The translations under genes and the position numbers were made by a program. The notes under the pieces are model-generated. The model had not been told where the DNA came from. It was given only the letters and a program-made list of their open reading frames with translations, and did not search any database. A stretch of 64,000 nt of DNA from Flavobacterium gawalongense (GTDB lineage: Bacteria; Bacteroidota; Bacteroidia; Flavobacteriales; Flavobacteriaceae), in contig NZ_VJZP01000016.1 in assembly GCF_007097265.1 (NCBI RefSeq), positions 1,187 to 65,186 of the forward strand. Direction: 5' to 3'. This document shows positions 36,807 to 46,114 of this stretch, in pieces; the stretch's first letter is position 1; each line of letters starts with the position of its first letter.

Positions 36807-38563
36807 TAGTTCAATTGCATTGCAATAATAATATTCTTTATTTTTTCATTTAAAATGGCTTCCACTTTAGAGAAATTTTCAACAGTATCAAGTGCTGTAT
36901 TTACGCTGATGTAGAATTTTATTTTAGGCTCCGTACCGCTTGGTCGTGCACATATTTTAGAACCGTCTTCGGTGTAATAAATCAATACATCCGCTTTTGG
37001 CATATTCATAATCTCTTCTTCGCCAGTAAGTAAGTTTTTAGCAACGGATGATTTATAATCTTCCATCATAATTACTCTTTGGCCGTTAATTTCTTTCAAA
37101 GGATTCTCACGCAAAGTCACCATCATCTGATTGATTTCGGCTAAACCTTCCATTCCTTTTTTAGTGATAGAAATCAAATGTTCTTTATAAAAACCGTGTT
37201 CTACATATAGTTTAAGAAGCTCTTTGTATACCGTACTGCCTTTGGCTTTGGCTTGAGCCGCCACTTCGCAAATTAATAAAGTAGCTGCTACGGCATCTTT
37301 ATCACGAACAGCATCGCCTACCATGTATCCAAAACTTTCTTCACCACCACCAATGAATTTTAGCTCTGGGAAATCTTTAATCATTTTGGCAATCCATTTA
37401 AAACCGGTCAAACCTACTTTACATTCAACGCCATAAGCTGTGGCTAATTCCATAATCATGGGTGTAGAGACGATAGTCGAACCAACGAATTGTTTACCAT
37501 TAATTTTTCCTGCTTTTTTCCATTCTTCCAATAAAAAGGCAGTCATCAAAATCATCGTCTGATTTCCGTTCAACAAAGTCATTTGCCCTTCATTGTTACG
37601 AACAGCAATTCCTAAACGGTCACAATCCGGATCAGTACCAATAACGATATCCGAATTTGTTTTATCAGCCAATGCTAATGCCATTGCCAATGCTTCCGGT
37701 TCTTCAGGATTTGGAGATTTTACGGTTGGGAAATCACCGTTTGGAACAGCTTGTTCCGGAACAATATTTACATTAGTATACCCGGCTTGTGATAACGTAT
37801 CTGGAACTAGTGTTATAGAAGTTCCGTGTAACGAAGTAAAAACAATATTTAAATTTTCTTTGGCTGCAGCCGGAGTATTGAAACTGGCATTTTCAACTGA
37901 TGATTTAATAAAAGCCTGATCGACTTCGGTATCAATATACTGTATCAAATCCTCATTTGCAGTAAACTTGATTTGATTGTAATTCAAATTTTCAATCACA
38001 TTGATGATTCCCTCATCTTCCGGTGGAACAATTTGTCCGCCATCTTCCCAGTACACTTTATAGCCATTATATTCTGGCGGATTGTGAGAAGCTGTAAGAA
38101 CAATTCCACATTGGCAACCTAAATATTTAAGTGCAAATGACAATTCTGGTGTTGGTCTCAAACTCGAAAATAAATACACTTGAATACCATTTGCAGAGAA
38201 AACATCCGCAACCACTTTGGCCAGTGTATCACTATTATGACGGCAATCATAAGCGATAACCGCTTTCAAGGGTTGATTTGGAAATGCGGTATGCAAATAA
38301 TCCGAAAGTCCTTGAGTACTTTTCCCAAGGGTGTATTTATTGATACGATTGTTTCCTACGCCCATCACACCGCGCATTCCGCCCGTTCCAAATTCAAGAT
38401 TTTTATAAAAACTTTCTTCCAGATCTTTAGGTGATGAAGTCATCAATTCCGTTATAGCTTGCTGTGTTGCTGTGTCAAATGTTGGGGTAAGCCATTCATT
38501 TACCGCATCCAAAATGTTTTGTTTGATATCCATTTTTGTAAATTTTTTAGTTTCTAAATTCAT
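36806..38563 (-). CDS. Phospho-sugar mutase (phosphoglucomutase/phosphomannomutase)
   Basis: A 585-residue alpha-D-phosphohexomutase that interconverts hexose 1- and 6-phosphates. FGTGGMRGVMGVG binds at the N-terminus. The phosphoserine loop is TASHNPPEYNGYKVYW (Ser159), the metal loop is GTDPDCDRLG, the sugar-specificity loop is GGGEESFGY, and the phosphate loop is CARPSGTEPKIKFY. An internal ATG at 38533 (MDIKQNIL) is an equally likely start, giving 575 residues. It is linked to the downstream ABC exporter by a one-base overlap, suggesting envelope sugar or lipid metabolism. Confidence 0.94.
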   Translation of the reverse strand: MNLETKKFTKMDIKQNILDAVNEWLTPTFDTATQQAITELMTSSPKDLEESFYKNLEFGTGGMRGVMGVGNNRINKYTLGKSTQGLSDYLHTAFPNQPLKAVIAYDCRHNSDTLAKVVADVFSANGIQVYLFSSLRPTPELSFALKYLGCQCGIVLTASHNPPEYNGYKVYWEDGGQIVPPEDEGIINVIENLNYNQIKFTANEDLIQYIDTEVDQAFIKSSVENASFNTPAAAKENLNIVFTSLHGTSITLVPDTLSQAGYTNVNIVPEQAVPNGDFPTVKSPNPEEPEALAMALALADKTNSDIVIGTDPDCDRLGIAVRNNEGQMTLLNGNQTMILMTAFLLEEWKKAGKINGKQFVGSTIVSTPMIMELATAYGVECKVGLTGFKWIAKMIKDFPELKFIGGGEESFGYMVGDAVRDKDAVAATLLICEVAAQAKAKGSTVYKELLKLYVEHGFYKEHLISITKKGMEGLAEINQMMVTLRENPLKEINGQRVIMMEDYKSSVAKNLLTGEEEIMNMPKADVLIYYTEDGSKICARPSGTEPKIKFYISVNTALDTVENFSKVEAILNEKIKNIIIAMQLN

Positions 38564-38614
38564 AGTTTAAAATTTAAATATAGTTATTTCTACGTTTTAT
38601 TTTTTATTTTTTTT

Positions 38615-38767
38615 GGAGCTATTTACTTCGTCAGTTCGCTACGCTCGTGTCCTGCTATTCGCTATATCTTTTTCTTTTTTAAAGAAAAAAAGAAAAAGGA
38701 TGCCGCTTCAAATGAAATTCACTGAACTCCTATTGTAATAAAAGTCAAGTGAAGTAATCAGGGCTAG
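38615..38767. repeat. Dispersed intergenic repeat with a 31-bp hairpin
   Basis: The stretch from GGAGCTATTTACTTC to GAAGTAATCAGGGCTAG has partly complementary ends and a central near-perfect hairpin (38668-38698, CTTTTTCTTTTTT then its A-rich complement). It resembles intergenic repeat elements I recall from Flavobacterium genomes, apparently with extra sequence inserted in both arms. No coding frame. Confidence 0.55.
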
Positions 38768-38817
38768 TTACGTTTATATTGTATTAATCAGCATTCATAA
38801 AAGTTTTTCGGTTTCGT

Positions 38818-38849
38818 CTCCCTTTCCTTTGGAGAGGGTTGGGGTGAGG
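38818..38849. repeat. Short interspersed palindromic repeat
   Basis: CCTTTCCTTTGGAGAGGG followed by TTGGGGTGAGG has the same design as the element at 26522-26548 (pyrimidine arm, TTT loop, purine arm, TTRGGRGRGG tail). It ends eight bases before the glycosyltransferase stop codon. Confidence 0.6.
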
Positions 38850-38857
38850 ATTTAAAA

Positions 38858-39817
38858 TTATAAAAAATTAACCTCACTCGAAACTTTATAGCGCTCTTCA
38901 TTGTTTTTTGTGCGCAAAATGATTTCGCCAAGAAACCCAGCCAAAAATAATTGCGTTCCCAATACCATTGTGGTAAGCGCGATATAAAACCAAGGATTGT
39001 TAGTTACCAGACTATAGCGCATGTCATTATACATGTGGTATAGTTTTGAAATACCAATATATCCAGCAAGCATAAAACCAATAATAAACATTAACGATCC
39101 CATCGCACCGAATAAATGCATTGGTCTTTTTCCGAATCGGGAAAGAAACCAAATGGTAATCAAATCGAGAAAACCATTGATGAAACGTTCCATTCCAAAT
39201 TTGGTTTCGCCATATTTTCTCGCTTGATGTTGTACTACTTTTTCGCCAATTTTTCCAAAACCGGCATTTTTTGCCAAAACCGGAATGTAACGGTGCATTT
39301 CACCCGAAACTTCAATGTTTTTAACCACAACATTTTTATAGGCTTTCAATCCACAATTAAAATCATTCAACTCAACTCCCGATGTTTTTCTGGCAGCCCA
39401 ATTGAATAATTTAGAAGGTAAATTTTTAGCAACCACAGAATCGTAGCGTTTCTTTTTCCAACCGGAAACTAAATCATATTTGCCATTGATAATCATATCA
39501 TACAATCCCGGAATTTCTTCGGGACTATCTTGTAAGTCGGCATCCATGGTGATTATCACATCGCCTAGGGCTTTGGCAAAACCAGCGTGTAATGCCTGTG
39601 ATTTTCCAAAGTTTTTCATGAAACGAACTCCTTTTACATGAGGATTTTCATGAGCAAATTGTTCGATAATATTCCAGGAATCATCCGTGCTTCCGTCATC
39701 CAGAAAAATGATTTCATACGAGTAATTATTGGATTGCATCACTTTAATAATCCAAGTGTAAAGTTCCTTAAGTGATTCCTCTTCGTTGAGAAGCGGTATG
39801 AGTATAGATAAATTCAT
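38858..39817 (-). CDS. Family 2 glycosyltransferase (polyprenyl-phosphate type)
   Basis: A 319-residue GT2 enzyme. The N-terminal GT-A domain has SILIPLLNEEESLKEL, FLDDGSTDDSW and the metal-binding TMDADLQDSPEEI. Two hydrophobic helices follow at ~235-262 and ~275-300, as in DPM1-like/ArnC-like transferases that move a sugar to undecaprenyl phosphate at the inner membrane. It lies five bases downstream of the DUF4199 gene and is clearly in the same transcript. The sugar is unknown. Confidence 0.9.
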   Translation of the reverse strand: MNLSILIPLLNEEESLKELYTWIIKVMQSNNYSYEIIFLDDGSTDDSWNIIEQFAHENPHVKGVRFMKNFGKSQALHAGFAKALGDVIITMDADLQDSPEEIPGLYDMIINGKYDLVSGWKKKRYDSVVAKNLPSKLFNWAARKTSGVELNDFNCGLKAYKNVVVKNIEVSGEMHRYIPVLAKNAGFGKIGEKVVQHQARKYGETKFGMERFINGFLDLITIWFLSRFGKRPMHLFGAMGSLMFIIGFMLAGYIGISKLYHMYNDMRYSLVTNNPWFYIALTTMVLGTQLFLAGFLGEIILRTKNNEERYKVSSEVNFL

Positions 39818-39822
39818 TACTG

Positions 39823-40356
39823 TTATTCTTGTGATGGAGATTTGCTTTTAAAAAATGCAGCCATGATCAATCCTAATATGGCGCAAAAAAAGATGTTGAA
39901 AACAGACCCTTTTAGTTGTTCAACAATGGAATAAGGATCAGTTTCTTTTAGTTTTAAAACAGTTTCATTTAAAGAGGATGCTGTCACTCCAAATTTTTCA
40001 GAAGTGCTAATCAAATATTTTATTGTTAAATCGAGTAGCATAGCTTTTACTGATGGATCGATCAAGTTGAATAAAATAATTTTAAAAGCGACAGAAATAA
40101 TCACTCCGATTACTGCGGTAATAAAATAGGTAGTGAAAGCTTCTTTAAAAGGAAAAACGCCATTTAACTCTTTTTTTGTTTTAGAAAGCGATACAATTGG
40201 CACAATGATAAAAACAGAAAAGCTTAAAAGGGTAGTCCACCAAGCGATGAATAATTTTATGTCTAACGCATACATTAAAGCAGTGATTAATGATAATACT
40301 ACTCCCGTGATTATCCCGAATGTAATTCCGTTTCTTTTTATAATTTCATTAACCAT
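39823..40356 (-). CDS. DUF4199 domain membrane protein
   Basis: A 177-residue protein with four hydrophobic helices (~10-30, 35-55, 75-95, 150-168). The KRNGITFGIITGVVLSLITA start and the FPFKEAFTTYFITAVIGVII region are typical of DUF4199, a Bacteroidota-specific family that usually sits beside membrane glycosyltransferases. Here it is 5 bp upstream of one. TATCTTTG on the minus strand at 40382-40389 is a likely -7 box. Confidence 0.88.
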   Translation of the reverse strand: MVNEIIKRNGITFGIITGVVLSLITALMYALDIKLFIAWWTTLLSFSVFIIVPIVSLSKTKKELNGVFPFKEAFTTYFITAVIGVIISVAFKIILFNLIDPSVKAMLLDLTIKYLISTSEKFGVTASSLNETVLKLKETDPYSIVEQLKGSVFNIFFCAILGLIMAAFFKSKSPSQE

Positions 40357-40457
40357 TAGTAGCTGTTTGTTTATTAATCCGCAAAGATAGCAATTCCCAA
40401 TATATTCGAAGATAAAAATCGCTTTTTACGATTATATAAAAAAAGTGAAACAAAGAT

Positions 40458-40486
40458 TTGATTATTGGAAAAAAATTGTAAATTTG
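40458..40486 (+). promoter_or_regulatory. Bacteroidetes-type promoter of rpmE
   Basis: TTG (40458-40460), 18 bases, then TAAATTTG (40479-40486). The leader to the ATG is about 110 bases, long enough for a regulated 5' UTR. Confidence 0.65.
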
Positions 40487-40597
40487 CAAACTCAAAATAA
40501 TAATGTAAAACAAAAAGTTATAATGAGTTTATACCTTTTCTGTTAGAAGAAAAGCTTCAAAACAAGTTATAATTAACAAATAAAAAAGATTAACAAG

Positions 40598-40849
40598 ATG
40601 AAAAAAGGAATTCACCCAGAAAATTACAGATTAGTTGCATTTAAAGACATGTCAAACGATGAGGTTTTTATCACTAAATCTACTGCAGATACAAGAGAAA
40701 CATTAACAGTTGATGGTGTTGAATATCCAGTTGTTAAAATGGAGATCTCTAGAACTTCTCACCCTTTTTACACAGGTAAATCTAAACTTATCGATACTGC
40801 AGGACGTATTGATAAATTCAAAACTAAATACGCTAAACACGCTAAATAA
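40598..40849 (+). CDS. rpmE2: 50S ribosomal protein L31 type B
   Basis: An 83-residue ribosomal protein. It starts KKGIHPENYRLVAFKDMSND and contains EISRTSHPFYTGKSKLIDTAGRIDKFKTKY. It has no cysteines, so it is the zinc-independent (C-minus) type B form. It is monocistronic with its own promoter and terminator. Confidence 0.95.
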   Translation: MKKGIHPENYRLVAFKDMSNDEVFITKSTADTRETLTVDGVEYPVVKMEISRTSHPFYTGKSKLIDTAGRIDKFKTKYAKHAK

Positions 40850-40876
40850 TTTTAACTTGTTTCTAAATACATTGAG

Positions 40877-40894
40877 GCCTTCCTTTCGGGAGGC
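40877..40894 (+). terminator. Terminator of rpmE
   Basis: GCCTTCC/GGGAGGC with a short loop (one G-T pair) is followed by T7. Confidence 0.82.
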
Positions 40895-40920
40895 TTTTTT
40901 TATGCCTATCCGTAACTAAT

Positions 40921-41040
40921 ACTAAAGAAAAATTTAGCCACAAATTTCACGAATTTGTCACGAATTTTTATCCTTAAAAGAAAAATCAAACACTAATTTG
41001 TGAAATTTGTGGAAATTCGTGGCTAAAAAATAACTTTAGT
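40921..41040. repeat. 120-bp intergenic inverted repeat
   Basis: The ends ACTAAAG/CTTTAGT and the internal TTTAGCCAC (40933-40941)/GTGGCTAAA (41019-41027) pair. Between them the arms carry related AATTTC/ACGAATTTG words, so the whole can form one long imperfect hairpin. It has the look of a small non-autonomous or dispersed repeat. No coding frame and no transposase nearby. Confidence 0.65.
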
Positions 41041-41178
41041 CCGCTAAGCGGACAGTCATATTTTATTTTTATCTATTTGAAAACTTTGTAACTTTGGGGT
41101 CAATATTATTAAAAGAGTAGGTTGGTAAAATTAATTTTCGAATCAACAAATAACCGAATCAACAAATAAACAATTTTT

Positions 41179-42354
41179 ATGAATTACATACTTTTTGATG
41201 GCCCTTCGCGAAATGCATTATTACCTTTTACTTTTACGCGACCAGTTGCTGATATTCTTATTGGGATAATGACCATTCGCCAAAAATGGGAAATGCGTTT
41301 GGGTTCCACTACTACCACATTGACAGAAGAGTATTTGTCGGAGAAATTTCCAATGGTAGAATTAGAAGAAAATGTAATGATAAATGCTTCCTTTCTGCCT
41401 AACGATGTTTTGGTCGAAATGGTCAGTAATCTGGAGTCGAATCAGGCTATTTTCAAAGGAGATGAAGTAATTGCTTTTCATACCAATGAAAATCAGGACG
41501 AAGTCGATTTTGATACCTATGAAATTATAGAATATCAAGACGATTGTTTAACGGTAGAACATACTTGGGATATTTTTTCCAAAAATGATGCAGCAATACG
41601 AGAGGATTTTGAATTCATAACCGAAGATAGAAAATCACAACCCATTCCAAAAAGTGTCAATGTCATCGCACCTGAAAATATATTCATTGAAGAGGGAGCT
41701 AAGTTAGAGTTTGTTACTTTAAACGCTTCCACGGGTCCTATATATATAGGGAAAGATGCTGAGATTATGGAAGGTTCTGTAATCAGAGGTCCTTTTGCCT
41801 TGTGCGAAAATGCGGTGGTAAAAATGGCGGCCAAAGTGTATGGAGCAACAACTGTTGGTCCGTATTCCAGAATTGGAGGCGAAGTTAATAATTCGGTATT
41901 GTTTGGTTATTCGAATAAAGGTCATGACGGATTTTTAGGAAATTCTGTTCTTGGCGAATGGTGTAATATTGGTGCCGACAGTAATAATTCCAATTTGAAA
42001 AATAATTATGAAGAAGTAAAATTGTGGAGTTATGAAACCGAAGGTTTTGCAAAAACCGGACTTCAGTTTTGCGGCTTGATGATGGGAGACCATAGCAAAT
42101 GTGGAATTAACACGATGTTCAATACAGGAACGGTAGTGGGAGTAAGCGCTAATATTTTTGGAAGTGGGTTTCCTCGCAATTTTGTGCCTAGTTTTTCTTG
42201 GGGTGGCGCTTCTGGTTTTACGACTTATATAACCAAAAAAGCGTTTGAAACGGCTCGATTAGTTATGGCTCGCAGAAATGTTGACTTTGACGAAAGAGAA
42301 GCAGCTATTTTAGAACATGTTTTTGAGGAAACTAAAAAGTGGAGGAAAGAATAA
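41179..42354 (+). CDS. GlmU-like sugar nucleotidyltransferase family protein
   Basis: A 391-residue two-domain protein. The N-terminal ~190 residues form a nucleotidyltransferase-like domain opening MNYILFDGPSRNALLPFTFT; the usual GxGTRM pyrophosphorylase loop is replaced by this DGPSRNALLP sequence. From ~200 to ~370 a left-handed parallel beta-helix follows, with hexapeptide repeats (IGKDAEIMEGSVIRGPFALC, VLGEWCNIGADSNNSN). Bacteroidota carry this as a GlmU-related family next to, not instead of, a true GlmU. The activity is unproven. TAACTTTG at 41089-41096 may be its -7 box. Confidence 0.88.
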   Translation: MNYILFDGPSRNALLPFTFTRPVADILIGIMTIRQKWEMRLGSTTTTLTEEYLSEKFPMVELEENVMINASFLPNDVLVEMVSNLESNQAIFKGDEVIAFHTNENQDEVDFDTYEIIEYQDDCLTVEHTWDIFSKNDAAIREDFEFITEDRKSQPIPKSVNVIAPENIFIEEGAKLEFVTLNASTGPIYIGKDAEIMEGSVIRGPFALCENAVVKMAAKVYGATTVGPYSRIGGEVNNSVLFGYSNKGHDGFLGNSVLGEWCNIGADSNNSNLKNNYEEVKLWSYETEGFAKTGLQFCGLMMGDHSKCGINTMFNTGTVVGVSANIFGSGFPRNFVPSFSWGGASGFTTYITKKAFETARLVMARRNVDFDEREAAILEHVFEETKKWRKE

Positions 42355-42447
42355 TTCTTTTGTCATTTCGACATAGGAGAAATCTTTTTTTTGTTGAAGT
42401 CAATTTGTTTGCAGACAATTTATAAGATAATATACCTAATACAAAAA

Positions 42448-42463
42448 GCCTCGATATAGAGGC
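42448..42463 (+). terminator. Bidirectional terminator between convergent genes
   Basis: GCCTC/GAGGC with flanking A5 and T6 runs lies between the GlmU-like gene and the leftward subtilase gene. Confidence 0.75.
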
Positions 42464-42534
42464 TTTTTTAGTCTGTTTTTTATTGGCATGCATAAATAAG
42501 AGAACCATTTTTTTCAGGTCAATTAGTTTGTTAA

Positions 42535-43911
42535 TTAAAATCCACTGACATTCAAGCGACCACCGGTAACACATTTATTGCTCAATGAAGCCGTGGAGAC
42601 GGTACTACGTAATATGGCATCTTTTATGGTAGCAGCTGAAGCTCCCGGATGAGTTGAAGCATACAAAGCACAAGCTCCGGTTACATGTGGTGTTGCCATA
42701 GAGGTGCCACTATAAGAGCCATAGCCATTAGGTAAAGTGGAATAAATACCTGAACCAGGAGCGCCGATATCTACCGTAGTTGCTCCATAATTTGACCATA
42801 AAGATCTTGCGCCAGTTGAAGTTATCGAAGCAACAGCAATAACATTTGTATTTGGGTAATTTGATGGATAATTGGCAGTCTTATCATTGTCGTCACCTAC
42901 GCCATCACTCCCGCCATTGCCTGCTGCTGCGCAAAATAAAATATTCGCTCTGTTTGCTCTTTCAATAGCATCCTGTAATGCTTGAGAAAATCCACCGCCA
43001 CCCCATGAGTTATTGGTTGCTACAATATTTAATCCATTACGGGTTTTTAAATCCGTTATATAATCAACCGCCTTGATTGCATTTGCAGTTGTCCCACCTC
43101 TTCTGCCCAGAAATTTTGCAGAGATGATTGTCACTTGCCAGTTTACACCCGCAACTCCTGTTCCATTACCGCCAACAGCGCCAATGGTTCCTGAAACGTG
43201 AGTACCGTGGTCATCTTGTGTTCCATCATAAGTGCTATTATCGTTTTTATCAAAATCCCAACCATGAACATCATCTTTATACCCGTTGCCATCGTTATCA
43301 GTTCCATCAATTGGGTCAAAAGGATTGGTCCAGAAATTAGCTTTAAGGTCTTCATGAGAGTATTGGGCGCCTTCATCAATTACACCAACATAGACGTCAG
43401 TCGATCCTGTGTGTCCGGCTGCCCATGCTTCACCCGCTTGTGATCCGAATAGATTAGCTGGAGCTGTGGCATCTCCATACATCCCCCATAGCAATCCATT
43501 AACATAATACGGATCATTGGAAGTGGGAAAATCAAAATGTTGATAGATCCAGTTGGGTTCCGCATACTCAATTTCAGGTAAATCCTTTAGGAGTGCAATG
43601 GCTTCCATAGTGCCTAATTTTGAAGTGACTAGCATAAGATCACCTCTGTTGGTGCTTTTGCTAGTGGTTTTCATGGCGTTTGTGGTGATTATTTCAACGA
43701 CATTACCCATAATCAGAGACAAAGCACTCGATTTTGTTCTGCTGCTGGATTTGTCCCCGTCTTTAAATTTAATGAGTATTTCACCAGGTACAAATTTAAG
43801 TTGAGCTGCCTTTTGTACAGGTTCTTGCGTGTCGTTGAAGTCATCTTCACAGGATAGTGTCAGTGTCAATACTATTGCCACCGCAATCGTTAAAAGGCGA
43901 TTTAGTTTCAT
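42535..43911 (-). CDS. Subtilisin-like serine protease, lipoprotein
   Basis: A 458-residue S8 peptidase. The N-terminus MKLNRLLTIAVAIVLTLTLS then Cys21 is a lipoprotein signal. Residues ~38-125 form a propeptide (VPGEILIKFKDG ... IEYAEPNWIYQHF). The catalytic triad is Asp179 (VGVIDEGA), His235 (DDHGTHVSGT) and Ser404 (SGTSMATPH), with oxyanion Asn301 in TNNSWGG. It ends shortly after the catalytic domain, with no T9SS sorting tail, so it is probably a membrane-anchored rather than secreted protease. Confidence 0.95.
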   Translation of the reverse strand: MKLNRLLTIAVAIVLTLTLSCEDDFNDTQEPVQKAAQLKFVPGEILIKFKDGDKSSSRTKSSALSLIMGNVVEIITTNAMKTTSKSTNRGDLMLVTSKLGTMEAIALLKDLPEIEYAEPNWIYQHFDFPTSNDPYYVNGLLWGMYGDATAPANLFGSQAGEAWAAGHTGSTDVYVGVIDEGAQYSHEDLKANFWTNPFDPIDGTDNDGNGYKDDVHGWDFDKNDNSTYDGTQDDHGTHVSGTIGAVGGNGTGVAGVNWQVTIISAKFLGRRGGTTANAIKAVDYITDLKTRNGLNIVATNNSWGGGGFSQALQDAIERANRANILFCAAAGNGGSDGVGDDNDKTANYPSNYPNTNVIAVASITSTGARSLWSNYGATTVDIGAPGSGIYSTLPNGYGSYSGTSMATPHVTGACALYASTHPGASAATIKDAILRSTVSTASLSNKCVTGGRLNVSGF

Positions 43912-44136
43912 AATATAACTTTTTAAGGATTAAAAGGACAAAAGATTAGGGGACATTAAATATACAAAATATTTAACGATTTTAAAGACGTTTTGCAGTT
44001 TTAAATAGCCTGATAAGCACCTAAATTTGTTAAATTTTCCAAATTCCACAGGCAGAATAAAATAGCAAAAAAACGGTTGTTTGTCAATTTTTAGATTTAA
44101 TGAAATTGATCATGTCTCATTATTTCATTTTCCAAA
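43912..44136. other. Intergenic region between divergent genes
   Basis: About 225 bases, AT-rich, lie upstream of both the protease (leftward) and the ABC-F gene (rightward, whose promoter is at 44137). No gene or RNA is seen. Confidence 0.5.
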
Positions 44137-44166
44137 TTGCCTAATTCTCTAATTAACCTATCTTTG
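44137..44166 (+). promoter_or_regulatory. Bacteroidetes-type promoter of the ABC-F gene
   Basis: TTG (44137-44139), 19 bases, TATCTTTG (44159-44166): exact consensus spacing, 63 bases before the ATG at 44230. Confidence 0.8.
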
Positions 44167-44229
44167 CACTTTTAAAAAAAGCGGTTGTCTAAAAATCTAA
44201 CAATCGAAAAATCTAATTATCTACAAATA

Positions 44230-45864
44230 ATGATTACAGTTAACGATATTTCAGTGCAATTTGGTGGCACGACACTTTTTAGTGATGTTTCTTTTGCCAT
44301 AAATGAAAATGATAAAATTGCCTTGATGGGTAAAAATGGAGCAGGAAAATCGACGCTTCTTAAAATTATTGCAGGCCAAAGCAAGCCTTCAACCGGTACT
44401 ATTTCGGCGCCAAAAGATGCAATTGTGGCATATTTGCCTCAGCATTTATTGACTACGGATGGTGCAACGGTGATGGAAGAAACTTCTAAAGCTTTTGGTG
44501 AGATTTTTAAAATGAAAGCGGAGATTGATGAAATCAATGAGCAATTGACGATTCGCACGGATTATGAAAGCGATGCGTATATGAACTTAATAGAAAGAGT
44601 TTCTGACCTGAGTGAGAAATTTTATGCTATTGAAGAAGTAAATTATGAAGCCGAAGTAGAGAAAATTCTAATCGGTTTAGGTTTTGTTCGCGAAGATTTC
44701 AGTCGTCAAACTTCGGAGTTTTCAGGAGGATGGAGAATGCGAATAGAACTAGCCAAAATCCTTTTGCAAAAACCAGATTTAATTTTACTGGATGAGCCTA
44801 CCAACCACATGGATATTGAAAGTATTCAATGGTTAGAGGATTTCTTGATTAATTCAGCCAAAGCAGTTGTGGTGATTTCTCACGATAAAGCCTTTGTAGA
44901 TGCGATTACTAATCGTACGATCGAGGTAACTATGGGAAGAATCTACGATTATAAAGCCAAGTATTCTCATTATTTAGAGTTGAGAAAAGACCGTCGCATG
45001 CACCAGCAAAAAGCATACGACGAGCAACAACGCATGATTGCTGATAATATGGTATTTATTGAACGATTTAAAGGGACTTTTTCTAAAACGCTATCTGTGC
45101 AATCGCGTGTAAAAATGCTTGAAAAAATTGTGCCTGTTCAAATTGATGAAATTGATACTTCAGCATTGAAATTAAAATTTCCACCAGCAGCTCGTTCGGG
45201 ACAATACCCTGTGATTGTAAAGGATTTATCAAAATCCTATGGGGATCACATTGTTTTTAAAGATGCTAATATTGTAATTGAAAGAGGTCAAAAAGTAGCT
45301 TTCGTTGGTAAAAATGGGGAAGGTAAATCAACGATGATCAAAGCCATTATGAAAGAAATTGGGATTGATGGTGGAAATCTCGAAATTGGTCACAATGCAC
45401 AAATTGGTTATTTTGCCCAAAATCAAGCGGCTTTATTAGATGAGAATGCCACTATTTTTGAAACTATTGATGGCATTGCTGTTGGTGATGTTAGAACTCA
45501 AATAAAAAATATTTTAGGGGCTTTTATGTTTCATGGTGATGATGTAACCAAGAAAGTAAAAGTACTTTCAGGTGGAGAGAAAACCCGTTTGGCAATGATT
45601 AAATTATTATTGGAGCCGGTGAATTTGTTGATTCTTGATGAGCCTTCGAATCACTTGGACATGAAAACCAAAGACATTATCAAAGATGCCTTGCGTGAAT
45701 TTGACGGAACTTTGATTTTAGTTTCTCACGATAGGGATTTCTTGGACGGATTGGCGACTAAAGTTTTTGAATTTGGAAACAAAAGAGTAGTGGAACATTT
45801 TGAAGATATTGCTGGTTTCTTGGCACACAAAAAAATGGACAGTATGAGAGAGATAGAGAAATAG
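44230..45864 (+). CDS. ABC-F family ATPase
   Basis: I take the ATG at 44230 (MITVNDISVQFGG, 544 residues); a TTG 15 codons earlier lies close behind the promoter and would add an atypical tail. There are two ABC domains and no membrane part: Walker A GKNGAGKST and GKNGEGKST, signatures FSGGWRMR and LSGGEKTR, Walker B ILLDEPTNHMD and LILDEPSNHLD. The ~80-residue charged linker between them is the P-site tRNA interaction motif. ABC-F proteins act on stalled or antibiotic-bound ribosomes. This one resembles the housekeeping YbiT/EttA-type group more than resistance proteins, but the subgroup is not certain. Confidence 0.93.
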   Translation: MITVNDISVQFGGTTLFSDVSFAINENDKIALMGKNGAGKSTLLKIIAGQSKPSTGTISAPKDAIVAYLPQHLLTTDGATVMEETSKAFGEIFKMKAEIDEINEQLTIRTDYESDAYMNLIERVSDLSEKFYAIEEVNYEAEVEKILIGLGFVREDFSRQTSEFSGGWRMRIELAKILLQKPDLILLDEPTNHMDIESIQWLEDFLINSAKAVVVISHDKAFVDAITNRTIEVTMGRIYDYKAKYSHYLELRKDRRMHQQKAYDEQQRMIADNMVFIERFKGTFSKTLSVQSRVKMLEKIVPVQIDEIDTSALKLKFPPAARSGQYPVIVKDLSKSYGDHIVFKDANIVIERGQKVAFVGKNGEGKSTMIKAIMKEIGIDGGNLEIGHNAQIGYFAQNQAALLDENATIFETIDGIAVGDVRTQIKNILGAFMFHGDDVTKKVKVLSGGEKTRLAMIKLLLEPVNLLILDEPSNHLDMKTKDIIKDALREFDGTLILVSHDRDFLDGLATKVFEFGNKRVVEHFEDIAGFLAHKKMDSMREIEK

Positions 45865-45901
45865 TCTTCAGATAACAATAGCATTTAAAGAATAAAAATT
45901 A

Positions 45902-45922
45902 GGTATACGTATGACGTATGCC
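45902..45922 (+). terminator. Terminator of the ABC-F gene
   Basis: GGTATACGT/ACGTATGCC (one G-T pair) with a three-base loop is followed by T7. Confidence 0.8.
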
Positions 45923-46114
45923 TTTTTTTATTCTGCATGGTATGGTTTTCTTCAATTTAAATTTAGAAAAGGGTTATTCATTTTAGGGAATAATCTTGTT
46001 TTATTTTAAATCTTGTTTTAAATATAACAGTTAAAGTGTTTGTAATCAGATTTTTAATTTAATTTTTTCGTACCTTGTATAAAAATTTGGTATCAATGTA
46101 TAAAATTTAAAATC

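Noticed and set aside
44185..44229. Upstream TTG start of the ABC-F protein (15 extra residues)
   Set aside because: The extension is unlike family N-termini, while ATG 44230 opens directly at the conserved first strand.
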